Source: Lentibacillus sp. CBA3610 (GTDB lineage Bacteria; Bacillota; Bacilli; Bacillales; Amphibacillaceae). Taken from it: DNA of 64,000 bases. The stretch spans positions 1,364,001-1,428,000 of the forward strand of contig NZ_CP035925.1 of the NCBI RefSeq assembly GCF_013373365.1, written 5' to 3'. Both the position numbers and the translations under genes were made by a program. Below, in pieces: positions 28,873 to 36,202 of the stretch; within the stretch, counting starts at the first letter, position 1; the number at the start of each line of letters is the position of its first letter. The notes under the pieces were generated by a model, which saw nothing but the letters and a program-made list of their open reading frames with translations, was not told the DNA's origin and did no database searches.

Positions 28873-29271
28873 TTATTGCGGTGCAACAAGCTCTACTTTT
28901 ATTCTGTCTGGGTCCTCGAAATAAAGAGCATAATGGTCTTCACCCCCGGCAAATGGGTGCTAATCTTTATAGAGAATATTAATTCCTTTATTATTTAGTG
29001 TTTCAGTCATTTCATCGACGTGTCGCCGTGACTCTGCGTGAAATGCTATATGATTAAGACCCACCCGACACCTATGATATGGAACATCCTGAAACCTTTC
29101 CTCAGTTTGTACAAAGACGATATAGGTGTCGTCTAATCTCCAACTTTGTCCACCATCCCATTTCTGAAAAGTGTTATATCCGAGTTCTTCAAGGAACCAG
29201 CCCCAAAATTCAGCTGACCTTTTTAAATCCGTGACGTATATCTCAATATGGTGAAGTAATCCCTTGGTCAA
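28873..29271 (-). pseudogene. Glyoxalase/VOC-family protein with an in-frame amber stop
   Basis: Starts at a TTG with GGGGGG six bases upstream (TKGLLHHIEIYVTDLKRSAE), the usual VOC beta strand with its metal His. The frame runs through VGLNHIAFHAESRRHVDEM to INILYKD, then TAG at 28960-28962, then continues in the same frame as HPFAGGEDHYALYFEDPDRI and KVELVAPQ, the normal VOC end with its metal Glu. Only that one codon breaks it. Function would be metal-dependent isomerase, lyase or resistance binding. Confidence 0.75.
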
Positions 29272-29290
29272 GAAACACCCCCCCTTTATG

Positions 29291-29354
29291 TTCGAAAGTA
29301 ATCGTCCTAAAGAAAAGCACATTCTTATTCAATTAGCGCGCCCTATTACGGAAC
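29291..29354 (-). repeat. Cassette-boundary repeat CBR8
   Basis: Left-type TTCGAAAGTAATCGTCC, ATTCTTATTCAATTA, right arm GCGCGCCCTATTACGGAAC. The right arm supplies the stop codon (TAA) of the gene at 29346-29702. Confidence 0.7.
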
Positions 29355-29702
29355 AATGATATTTGAGATCATTCCAAAAATTACCGAACATACTATTATA
29401 AATATTGTTTGTATGCAAATAAGTGATTTTACCACGTCATAACCCGTTTTATCTGCCATATTTTTTGCAGCTTTTAAATTGGTTGGCACAAAGTATAAAG
29501 AAAACAGAAGTCCTCCCGAAAGTGAAATACTTATATAAACCAGAAATGGGTTAGTGGTTATATTTTCCACTGCTACTCCAATGATAAAGAAGGGAACGCC
29601 AGCCCATATAAAAAAGGTTGGAATTAGCAAAACCAATGCCATTATTACTAACATAAAGTTCTTTTTAAGCGACTTTAAATAACTTTGATAATAAACATTC
29701 AT
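29346..29702 (-). CDS. Small membrane protein, three predicted helices
   Basis: 118 residues. Helices: LVIMALVLLIPTFFIWAGVP, ISISLSGGLLFSLYFV and SLICIQTIFIIVCSVIFGM. The stop codon lies in CBR8, so the end of the protein (NIIVP) is partly encoded by the repeat. No family recognised. An array gene, minus strand, between CBR8 and CBR9. Confidence 0.65.
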   Translation of the reverse strand: MNVYYQSYLKSLKKNFMLVIMALVLLIPTFFIWAGVPFFIIGVAVENITTNPFLVYISISLSGGLLFSLYFVPTNLKAAKNMADKTGYDVVKSLICIQTIFIIVCSVIFGMISNIIVP

Positions 29703-29735
29703 CGTTGAAACCCCTTGATATTTAATTCTTCTAAA

Positions 29736-29775
29736 GGCGTCTTTTTATTTAAGGAAAGCGGCCGATTGGGTTTAG
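29736..29775 (-). repeat. Degenerate CBR9
   Basis: GGCGTCTTTTTATTTAAGG followed by AAAGCGGCCGATTGGG: medium-form inner hairpin with a mutated core (GCGGCCG). Confidence 0.5.
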
Positions 29776-29788
29776 ATATAAGGTGTTT

Positions 29789-30037
29789 TCAGGTTGGCTT
29801 TTTTGAAAATAATAATTTAACAATTAATCCAGATAAAAATGATAATAATGTATACAAGGCTGCCCAAAACCAGAATGTATAATTAAATACCGTAAAGATT
29901 GCTATCACTGTGACCATCGCAATAATTATCGGTGTTATATAAATATTTTTAAAGATATAATATCCAAGAGCACCCATTATAAGAGAAACAGCTGGAAAAA
30001 CAAATATAATAGATATGATAAACTGAGCTGAATTCAT
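29789..30037 (-). CDS. Small membrane protein
   Basis: 82 residues, almost entirely hydrophobic: ISIIFVFPAVSLIMGALGYY, then PIIIAMVTVIAIFTVFNYTF and a third segment before FSKKPT. GGGGGAAG lies upstream of the ATG. No family recognised. An array gene between CBR9 and CBR10. Confidence 0.65.
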   Translation of the reverse strand: MNSAQFIISIIFVFPAVSLIMGALGYYIFKNIYITPIIIAMVTVIAIFTVFNYTFWFWAALYTLLSFLSGLIVKLLFSKKPT

Positions 30038-30065
30038 AGCCTATAACTTCCCCCTCTCCACATAC

Positions 30066-30140
30066 GATTCAATTGTGGGATTCCCTGTAACAACTTCGAT
30101 TCACAAATAAGTGTTCCTGATTAGCGCCCGATTGCTTAAC
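30066..30140 (-). repeat. Cassette-boundary repeat CBR10
   Basis: Left arm GATTCAATTGTGGGATTCC, middle AAGTGTTCCTGATTA, right arm GCGCCCGATTGCTTAAC. The right arm tail leads into the stop of the gene at 30136. Confidence 0.7.
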
Positions 30141-30498
30141 TGGGTTTCGTATCCTTTTCCTTAAATCCAAGAACTGCGGTTTTTATTAAAACGTAGATTA
30201 TATGAAGTATTGCAATAGGTGTAATGAGTCTAAAAATTGGATTATCATAAAGAAATGACCATATCTTAAAAAATTGTGCATCTGCTAAACCACTTGCAAA
30301 ATTACCAATTCTGTTAAAATTCGGTTCCAAAAATGTCCCGTCAATAGCAATAAAGATTATCTGCATAATTAAAAAAAGACCAATAGTTATAATCAATCTT
30401 CTCAATTCATTAGCAAAGCCTTTTTTCTTTTTGGAGTACTGACTAAGATTTAACAAAGAACTTTTCAGCTCACCCACATCGCCTTTTTCATTTGTCAT
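30136..30498 (-). CDS. Membrane protein, two to three helices
   Basis: 120 residues: polar N-terminus with a Lys-rich stretch (SQYSKKKKGFANELRR), then LIITIGLFLIMQIIFIAI, a second segment IFRLITPIAILHIIYVLI and a polar tail. GGGGAGGG precedes the ATG. Shares one inter-repeat interval with the lipoprotein gene upstream (36-base gap), so the two are probably co-transcribed. Unknown family; the stop lies within the CBR10 tail. Confidence 0.65.
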   Translation of the reverse strand: MTNEKGDVGELKSSLLNLSQYSKKKKGFANELRRLIITIGLFLIMQIIFIAIDGTFLEPNFNRIGNFASGLADAQFFKIWSFLYDNPIFRLITPIAILHIIYVLIKTAVLGFKEKDTKPS

Positions 30499-30534
30499 TT
30501 GTTTTCCCTCCCCTTATGACTTAGAAGTCATTCG

Positions 30535-30885
30535 CTATTCACCAGCTTGAAGCAAATACCGTTTTTCTTTTCCATCATACTCAACAATCAGAATGTCTTT
30601 TCTTTCTTTTAGTACAAAGATACTCGCACCAACAGGTAATTTATTAGCCATTCCTTCTGATATTTCTCCTATTTTTTCACCCTTGGTCAACTCTTCATCT
30701 TCGATCCAATCTACACCCGTTTTATAAACTTTATTATCATATTCAAAGAAGTCTGCATCTGGATCTAATTTTAGTACTTGTTTCTTACTTAATGTTCCCC
30801 CTTCATTCTGTCCGGGAATATCTGCACAGCCAATCAATATAGAAGGGATTAACAATAATATAGGAATAGTTGAAAATAATCGCAA
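30535..30885 (-). CDS. Putative lipoprotein
   Basis: About 116 residues starting at a TTG with GGAGG upstream (an ATG at 30906 is possible but lies before the ribosome binding site). Signal sequence LFSTIPILLLIPSILIGC with lipobox LIGC, then a polar domain ending DILIVEYDGKEKRYLLQAGE. Expected on the outer face of the membrane. Second gene in the interval between CBR10 and CBR11, upstream of the membrane protein at 30136. Confidence 0.7.
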   Translation of the reverse strand: MRLFSTIPILLLIPSILIGCADIPGQNEGGTLSKKQVLKLDPDADFFEYDNKVYKTGVDWIEDEELTKGEKIGEISEGMANKLPVGASIFVLKERKDILIVEYDGKEKRYLLQAGE

Positions 30886-30941
30886 TAAGAGACCTCCAAT
30901 AATCAATGCTAAAATAGCTTATATCAACATCAGATAAGGCA

Positions 30942-31017
30942 TTGCTCCATAATATGAACCGACAATAGTAAACTGGGCGCTGACTCTTATTCCGTTCTCG
31001 CGCCCGTTAAAAGAATA
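30942..31017 (-). repeat. Cassette-boundary repeat CBR11 (long form)
   Basis: TTGCTCCATAATATGAACCG, CAATAGTAAACTGGGCGC, TCTTATTCCG and TCGCGCCCGTTAAAAGAAT. The inner GGGCGC/GCGCCC pair can form a hairpin around CTTATTCC. Confidence 0.75.
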
Positions 31018-31042
31018 ATCCAATAAGCTTTTAGAATTATTA

Positions 31043-31336
31043 CTACCCTTTTGCAGTCTTTGATTTATTATCCTCAACCTCTTTTAACAGCGTTGCTACG
31101 TCCTTACAAATTTTATGAACAGAGATGTTAAATAGAAACAAAATAATCCCCAATAACAAGAAAAAGACACACCAAATGGAGTAGGTACTACTTGCAGCTG
31201 CCCAGGGTCTAGTTAACACTTCCCACCCACCGATGAAGAAAAACACTGCCGAAATAGCAAATGATATCAAACCTGAAACGGTTAACATTATAATTAAACC
31301 ACCACATTCTCTAAAATCGTAATATACCTTCTTCAT
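31043..31336 (-). CDS. Small membrane protein with two helices
   Basis: 97 residues: IIMLTVSGLISFAISAVFFF and then IWCVFFLLLGIILFLFNISV, with a polar Lys-rich tail (EEVEDNKSKTAKG). AAGGGGG lies before the ATG. No family recognised. An array gene between CBR11 and CBR12. Confidence 0.7.
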   Translation of the reverse strand: MKKVYYDFRECGGLIIMLTVSGLISFAISAVFFFIGGWEVLTRPWAAASSTYSIWCVFFLLLGIILFLFNISVHKICKDVATLLKEVEDNKSKTAKG

Positions 31337-31423
31337 TTGTCCACTACCCCCTTATACAAATTTACTCATACAATTAAAATATCAATAATCTTTACTCCGC
31401 ATTGATTTACACTGCGCAAAAGC

Positions 31424-31499
31424 CTTGTTCAACAAACTGGCCCTACAATGGCAAATTGGACTCTGTTCTTTATTCCTGAAGCGCGCCCGATTGTTTAAG
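31424..31499 (-). repeat. Cassette-boundary repeat CBR12 (long form, near consensus)
   Basis: TTGTTCAACAAACTGGCCC, TACAATGGCAAATTGGAC, TTCTTTATTCCTGAAG, CGCGCCCGATTGTTTAAG. Read on the minus strand it ends GGGCCAGTTTGTTGAAC, which contains GTTGAAC, a literal match to the GTTRRRY core of integron attC sites. Its right end holds the stop codon of the gene at 31495. Confidence 0.85.
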
Positions 31500-31686
31500 A
31501 CGATTGTTTCTTAATCCTTAGTATAAGAGGATATAACAGTGATAGTCCAAAGGCAGATATAATAATCCGACCCGTTTCTCCAAACTTATTACCTTTCCAC
31601 ATAAGGGTAAGCCCTGCTGGGAAAAACAAAATTAACATAAATACGACAAACCAAGTCCTGTAATAATAGGGATAGTTCTCTGACAT
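31495..31686 (-). CDS. Very small membrane protein
   Basis: 63 residues: TWFVVFMLILFFPAGLTLMW (helix 1), then RIIISAFGLSLLYPLIL (helix 2) and a basic end. AAAAGGAG precedes the ATG. The TAA stop lies in CBR12 (GATTGTTTAAG read on the plus strand). Function unknown. Confidence 0.7.
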   Translation of the reverse strand: MSENYPYYYRTWFVVFMLILFFPAGLTLMWKGNKFGETGRIIISAFGLSLLYPLILRIKKQSS

Positions 31687-31735
31687 TGAATATTCTCCTT
31701 TTTGTTGTGTTGTTTAAAAACAGCAAAACTTCCAT

Positions 31736-31811
31736 TTGTTCAACTATATGGGCCGACAAGAGCAAACTAGGCGTTGATCTTATTCGATTCGTGGGCCCTT
31801 TTGTGGAACAC
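31736..31811 (-). repeat. Cassette-boundary repeat CBR13 (long form)
   Basis: TTGTTCAACTATATGGGCC, CAAACTAGGCG, ATCTTATTCG, GTGGGCCCTTTTGTGGAAC. The right core is GGGCCC instead of GCGCCC. Also contains GTTGAAC on the minus strand. Confidence 0.75.
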
Positions 31812-31976
31812 CAAAATAATGATTTTATCTTTAATTTCTCAAACTAAGGCATCAACAGTTTATTGAATTTTTCTAATTCCATTATACCTTATTTTAAAAA
31901 TGAAAAACAGACTATAAATTACTCGTTTTAAGCACTATGATGGAATTATTATTTCAAAGGGGAAAGGGGTAAGTTC

Positions 31977-32537
31977 ATGGAGTACTTGTATCATGTAGTG
32001 CCAAAAGATATGGTGGGAAGCCAGTTAATACCGCTCAATAACCTAAAGGTAAGTCAACCCGAAATTTATAAAAAAGAAATTGCGAAGTACAACGATCATC
32101 CGCAGCGCAAACGACTACCGAATACTAAAATTCCAAAACTTGATTGCCTATGGAACGACGTGGTTCAGCTCTGTCCAATTCATCCAAATATGATATACCA
32201 AGGGTGGGTTTATGTTGGAAAAACTATATCGCGTTCCTTGCAGTTCTTTCAAATTCCTATTACCGAAATTCAAGATAAGCCAACAGCTATTTATCACTAC
32301 GATCCTGACCATACGGTAGGTACGCCTTTTAAAGATAAAAATTTCGAGCTCATACGAGTAGAAGACTATAAGGAATTGACAGCCTTACCGAACAAAACGT
32401 TGAAATGGTATCAATTATTGCACGAAGAAGGGAAATTTGGTGCTCATTTTCATGCGATGCCCCACATTATGGTTAAAGGGAACGTTAACATCAGTCATTC
32501 AAGAATAATTGACTGGAAAGAAGCTCCGGCAACTTAG
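31977..32537 (+). CDS. Conserved Bacillaceae protein of unknown function
   Basis: 186 residues, soluble. MEYLYHVVPKDMVGSQLIPL at the start, LDCLWNDVVQLCPIHPNMIY in the middle, AIYHYDPDHTVGTPF, then FHAMPHIMVKGNVNIS. I recall similar uncharacterised group-specific Bacillus proteins but no function. It is one of the few plus-strand genes in the array, although the flanking repeats keep their usual orientation. GGGGAAAGGGG lies before the ATG. Confidence 0.75.
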   Translation: MEYLYHVVPKDMVGSQLIPLNNLKVSQPEIYKKEIAKYNDHPQRKRLPNTKIPKLDCLWNDVVQLCPIHPNMIYQGWVYVGKTISRSLQFFQIPITEIQDKPTAIYHYDPDHTVGTPFKDKNFELIRVEDYKELTALPNKTLKWYQLLHEEGKFGAHFHAMPHIMVKGNVNISHSRIIDWKEAPAT

Positions 32538-32569
32538 CCACTTTTCTAAAAAGTCCCATGAATGAAATA

Positions 32570-32612
32570 TTGGCGCTAATTCTTATAAAAGATTAGCGCC
32601 CCGTTTGCGGTA
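32570..32612 (-). repeat. Cassette-boundary repeat CBR14 (medium form)
   Basis: TTGGCGCTAATTCTTATAAA then AGATTAGCGCCCCGTTTGCGG. Strong inner hairpin (GGCGCTAAT against ATTAGCGCC); the outer left arm is missing. It serves as 3' end for genes on both sides. Confidence 0.8.
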
Positions 32613-32621
32613 GATCCGATT

Positions 32622-33719
32622 TTATATTGGCGTAAACCTTGAGGAAGTTGTCACTGCTATTATGCTATCATTTCCTTCTACTAATTTATCCTTCCTAATT
32701 TGTTTAATTGCAGCAATTGCCGTGGACGATGATAACTCTAAATGGATTCCTGTTCTACCCATCAATGCTTGAGCATCCAATGCTTCTTCCTCTGTTACAT
32801 TAATAGCATATCCGTTACTTTCAATGACCGCCTGTAAAGATTGCCATGTAACCGTTGCTCCGGCTATTGATTTTAAATTTGTATTTTGGTTAAAGTGATT
32901 CGTATATTTTTCACCATCTAAAACTTTACTAATCCTTTCAAACGGTTCCACCGCAAATAATTTAGGAATTTTTTCAATAAATTTCGCTTGCTTAAGTTCA
33001 GAAAAACCTTCATAGATTCCCCAAATTAAATCTCCTCGGGATGTAGGAATAACTAATGCATTGGGATTAGACCCTAACTGACCGTAACATTCCCTTGCAA
33101 CTAATTTATAAGCCTGTATACCGATGGGCTGACTTCCCACTGGCGGATCAATATAATTCGTAGCAGAAAGAAATCCATCTTTGACATACTCCTTGGTCAA
33201 TTCCCATCTTTCTAAAGATGTTTTTGTTAATACCAATTCAGCACCAGTACTCTTTATATAAGAAGCTAACTGTTCATTCAGATTATCAGTAGATATAATA
33301 ACACAAGGAATGTTTGCATAACTCGCATACGAAGCAAGTGATAAACCTGCATTTCCGCTTGAAGCAGCCACAACTCCTCGATATCCATTTGCGATTGCCA
33401 TTGATATTGTAAATGAACTCATACGATCTTTATGAGAACCTGTAGGGTTTGAGGCTTCATTTTTTATGTAAAAGTTTCCATGGTTTGTTGCTACATCAAG
33501 TAATGGTGTACTACCCTCACCAAGACTAACTGCCATTTGAAATGGAAGCCAATTTTCACCGTTGAAGAAGCCTTGGTAGATAGGTTTTACACTGGATGGC
33601 TTGCCATTAGACTTACATCTAGGACACCCTTCGTACATATCTTCTAATGGATATTCTCTTTTGCATTTTATACATTGATAACCAATTATCTCATCACTAA
33701 AATTAACCTGATTCATCAA
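32622..33719 (-). CDS. Threonine synthase-like PLP enzyme with N-terminal zinc ribbon
   Basis: 365 residues. Residues 15-36 carry two CxxC pairs (YQCIKCKREYP, EGCPRCKS), then NEASNPTGSHKDRMSSF with the PLP-binding Lys, AASSGNAGLSLASYA (phosphate-binding loop) and a C-terminal SSSTAIAAIKQI. Threonine synthase makes threonine from O-phosphohomoserine. The host should have thrC elsewhere with hom and thrB; this stand-alone copy between CBR14 and CBR15 may be specialised. It could act on a related substrate. Confidence 0.82.
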   Translation of the reverse strand: MMNQVNFSDEIIGYQCIKCKREYPLEDMYEGCPRCKSNGKPSSVKPIYQGFFNGENWLPFQMAVSLGEGSTPLLDVATNHGNFYIKNEASNPTGSHKDRMSSFTISMAIANGYRGVVAASSGNAGLSLASYASYANIPCVIISTDNLNEQLASYIKSTGAELVLTKTSLERWELTKEYVKDGFLSATNYIDPPVGSQPIGIQAYKLVARECYGQLGSNPNALVIPTSRGDLIWGIYEGFSELKQAKFIEKIPKLFAVEPFERISKVLDGEKYTNHFNQNTNLKSIAGATVTWQSLQAVIESNGYAINVTEEEALDAQALMGRTGIHLELSSSTAIAAIKQIRKDKLVEGNDSIIAVTTSSRFTPI

Positions 33720-33813
33720 AAATCCTCACTTTTGAACTTTTAATTAGGCCAAAATGATATCCATTACTTTAGACACCATCTTTTATAATACATTCTTTAT
33801 GCTACGAAGCCAG

Positions 33814-33860
33814 AATAACCCAAATGGCCACTTTAATTTTATTCCGTTAAATGGCCCGAT
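33814..33860 (-). repeat. CBR15, cut by IS110 copy 2
   Basis: ACCCAAATGGCC, TTTTATTCCGTTAAATGG and CCCGAT, then the IS110 left end TCGTATTATA begins. Left-arm type sequence occurs twice; the right arm beyond GGCCCGAT is replaced by the insertion. Confidence 0.65.
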
Positions 33861-33874
33861 CGTATTATAAGGTC

Positions 33875-34111
33875 AGCCGGTCATTGAACTGGTTGACCTA
33901 TTTTTTATAGGTTTTCTATGCTTGAGGAAGTCGGGGGAGGACGTCTGCGCCCGTGGGACACTGATCCCGTCCGTAATACTGTCCACCCCTTCCTTGTAGA
34001 AACATGTTTGAGGCTGGTTGGGACACGATCCCGCATAACAAGCGAAGCTATGACACTACAAGGAATGTGAGGGGCGCACCGACGAATCTATTTAAGGAGT
34101 TGTGATCAGTT
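33875..34111 (+). ncRNA. Candidate bridge RNA region of IS110 copy 2
   Basis: Non-coding, conserved with copy 1 in stems (GTGGGACACTGATCCCG; TGGGACACGATCCCG) but divergent in loops. GCGCCCG at 33947-33953 sits between conserved stems and equals the core of the cassette-boundary repeats, whereas copy 1 has CGCGCCG at the same place. That fits a target-binding loop reading the repeat. Inference from the known IS110 bridge RNA system. Confidence 0.5.
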
Positions 34112-35316
34112 ATGAATCCTGTTATCGGCCTGGATGTCGCCAAAGGAGAAAGCCAGGTCCAAGCCTTTTTACAAAGGAAAAAAACGTATAAGCAAAGCTT
34201 TAAATTTGCGCACCATCTACAAGGACTTCACACGTTTTATCAGTTTTATCAGGAAGTGGAACAGGTTGCCGGTCAGCCTCCGGCCGTCATTTTCGAATCC
34301 ACCGGGCACTATCATGAACCTGTGCTTCAATTTCTGGAGGATCAGGCTATCACGTATTATGTCATCAATCCGGTCGTTTCTTATGAGGCCAAAAAAACGG
34401 GTCTGCGTAAGGTGAAAACAGACAAAGTCGATGCGTATCATCTAGGTGAGTTGTACTATAAAGAAGATCTGGAAGCCTTTCAGAAGAAAACCGAGCAATA
34501 CCTGGATCTGCGTCAATTAACCAGACAGCACAGTGCTTTAACGGATAGCTATGTTGAAGTAAAATTGCAGTTCCAAGCTGCAGTCGATCATATTTTTCCG
34601 GAATATCATAATGTCTTCAGTGATCTTTGTGGCAAGTTATCGTTGAACACCTTACTGCATTATCCGACTGCTTCGGCTATTCAAAAAGTCTCTCAACAAA
34701 CATTAGCCGACGATATGTGTCAATTCGGGGCTAAGCGTTCCGACGCATGGTTTTTGGATAAAGCAGACCAATTAAAGGCTGCGGCAGACCGTAATCCCTT
34801 TCAGCATCCTATCTGTCAGGGTCATATTGTCAGCTTACAGATGTATATTCAGATGCTTTTTCAATATCAAGAGCACCTATCCCAATTAAAAAACGAGAAA
34901 TAGATGCCCTGACTCGGTCTTTTGAAGACCATGGATTGATCCAGTCGATTCCCGGGATTGGAGATAAGCTTGCAGCTACAATTATCTCCGAAATCGGGGG
35001 AATCAATCAGTTCGAACGCGCAAAGCAACTGGCTGCTTATGCAGGACTAGACCCAAGTGTTTTTGAGTCAGGCAAGTATAAAGCATCCATCAACCGTATC
35101 ACCAAAAGAGGGTCATCACGATTGCGCCAGGCCCTTTACACAGCTGTGCAATGCGGTCTTGCCAAAAACCGAAACAAGAAACTGATAGCCTTTTATAATC
35201 GCAAAAGAAACGAGGGCAAGCCACACAGGGTCGCTGTGATTGCCTGTACCAATAAACTCGTTCACTGGATTCATGCCATGTTCAAGCGTCAGGAAGTCTT
35301 TGTAGATCAATCCTAA
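34112..35316 (+). pseudogene. IS110-family transposase with one frameshift
   Basis: Frame 1 (34112-34903) holds the RuvC-like DEDD domain: PVIGLDVAKGESQVQAFLQR, IFESTGHYHEPVLQFL, KTDKVDAYHLGELYY. Frame 2 (from about 34905) holds the Tnp20 domain: IQSIPGIGDKLAATIISEIG, YAGLDPSVFESGKYKASINR, GSSRLRQALYTAVQCG. The break is in an A-run at about 34888-34893; one extra A would restore QLKKREIDAL, parallel to LEEEIDAL of copy 1. Either a recent mutation or a homopolymer read error. Confidence 0.85.
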
Positions 35317-35475
35317 GAAACTATTAAAGTTCACAATACTCTGAAACCTTACTGGTTCAGCAGTAAGGCTATTTGGTATGCTCAATTTGTAGTGTAACAT
35401 GTTTTTTAAAACTTTTTTAGCCTTGAATGTTGACAGCTATTGGCTGGTATTAATGGAATAGGACAAGCTACACTG

Positions 35476-35793
35476 CTAAAATAATTTTCTGCACATATGA
35501 AGTACTCGGTCAAGAACATGCTTATGTAATACACCTATATGCCGTTTCAATTCAGATCCATGTACAGAAATAATTTTTGAAGTACGTGCCACAGATGGTT
35601 TTAATAACCCGGCCTCGTTCCAATACTCCAAAACTACATCAAATTGATTTCGTGGCTGTTGGCTGGTAATCGGAGCAATAATGACATCCACATCCAATGC
35701 CAATTCATTTCCGACAATAAAACATTAGCGCTGCTTAGTTTGACGAGTTCCTTTGAAAAGGACATCTGCCAACCAAACATCACCCTGTTTCAT
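35476..35793 (-). pseudogene. MazF/PemK-family toxin with an in-frame stop
   Basis: MKQGDVWLADVLFKGTRQTK, then QR, a TAA stop, and in the same frame IVGNELALDVDVIIAPITSQ, RNQFDVVLEYWNEAGLLKPS and ARTSKIISVHGSELKRHIG. This is the PemK/MazF endoribonuclease fold; the conserved R-P-V-L stretch after KQR is replaced by stop-Cys-Phe. The toxin is therefore probably dead unless the stop is read through. It starts one base after the antitoxin stop. Confidence 0.8.
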
Positions 35794-35794
35794 C

Positions 35795-35965
35795 CTACTG
35801 GTCATTATAGATGTCATCCTCCTCATTATTCCACCAGGCATAATTTTCACTTAGTAAAATAACATCCCTAGCCATATACTTTTCTTTAATTTTATCGAGT
35901 ACCTTTTGCCTTTCACCCTCACTCAACATGTCAATTTCCTTGATAATTTTATCCGGAATAGACAT
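35795..35965 (-). CDS. Antitoxin partner of the MazF-like toxin
   Basis: 56 residues, preceded by TGGAGGTG. MSIPDKIIKEIDMLSEGERQ forms a helix, and the C-terminal half SENYAWWNNEEDDIYNDQ is acidic and aromatic, typical of a toxin-neutralising tail. Its TAG stop is followed after one base by the toxin ATG, so translation is coupled. Identified by position and composition rather than a known antitoxin family. Confidence 0.65.
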   Translation of the reverse strand: MSIPDKIIKEIDMLSEGERQKVLDKIKEKYMARDVILLSENYAWWNNEEDDIYNDQ

Positions 35966-36065
35966 ATCAGCACCTCCATTTAGTTGTACTCCTATTATAT
36001 CTTATATTCGATGAGACATAAAACGTTCAAAGGATTTTCTTTAGTCAAGAAAATAACGACTCCCC

Positions 36066-36114
36066 GCAAGATAGGACACCGATTCTTATTCCAGATAGGC
36101 GCCTCGATTCAAGA
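36066..36114 (-). repeat. Cassette-boundary repeat CBR16
   Basis: GCAAGATAGGACACC, GATTCTTATTCCAGATAG, GCGCCTCGATTCAAG. The right core is mutated (GCGCCTCG). Lies between the toxin-antitoxin module and the MerR/ABC module. Confidence 0.65.
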
Positions 36115-36145
36115 AGAGGGATGATAAAAATTTTTCCTTTACCTA

Positions 36146-36176
36146 TTGAACAACACGTTACGTGTTGTTTTATACT
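36146..36176 (+). promoter_or_regulatory. MerR-type promoter/operator of the regulator-ABC operon
   Basis: -35 TTGAAC (36146-36151) and -10 TATACT (36171-36176) are 19 bases apart, the long spacer typical of MerR-activated promoters. A perfect dyad AACAACACGT, T, ACGTGTTGTT (36149-36169) fills the spacer. The regulator encoded just downstream should bind here and unwind the promoter on drug binding. Confidence 0.85.
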
Positions 36177-36202
36177 AAAGAAAATAAAGATGAGGTGAAG
36201 CC

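Larger units (their letters stand above)
33860..35447 (+). mobile_element. IS110-family insertion sequence, copy 2
   Basis: Same organisation as copy 1 (13313-14872), about 1.59 kb: left end TCGTATTATA, about 250 non-coding bases, DEDD transposase, right end near TTGACAGCTATTGGCTGG. The left flank is a CBR core (ATGGCCCGA). The right flank GCTATTGGCTGGTAT is also present downstream of CBR19 and CBR20, so both flanks are repeat-associated. Less decayed than copy 1. Confidence 0.8.

Noticed and set aside
34880..34910. Programmed frameshift in the IS110 transposase
   Set aside because: IS110 transposases are normally a single frame, and the break is a one-base loss in an A-run with no evident stimulatory structure; a mutation or read error is simpler.
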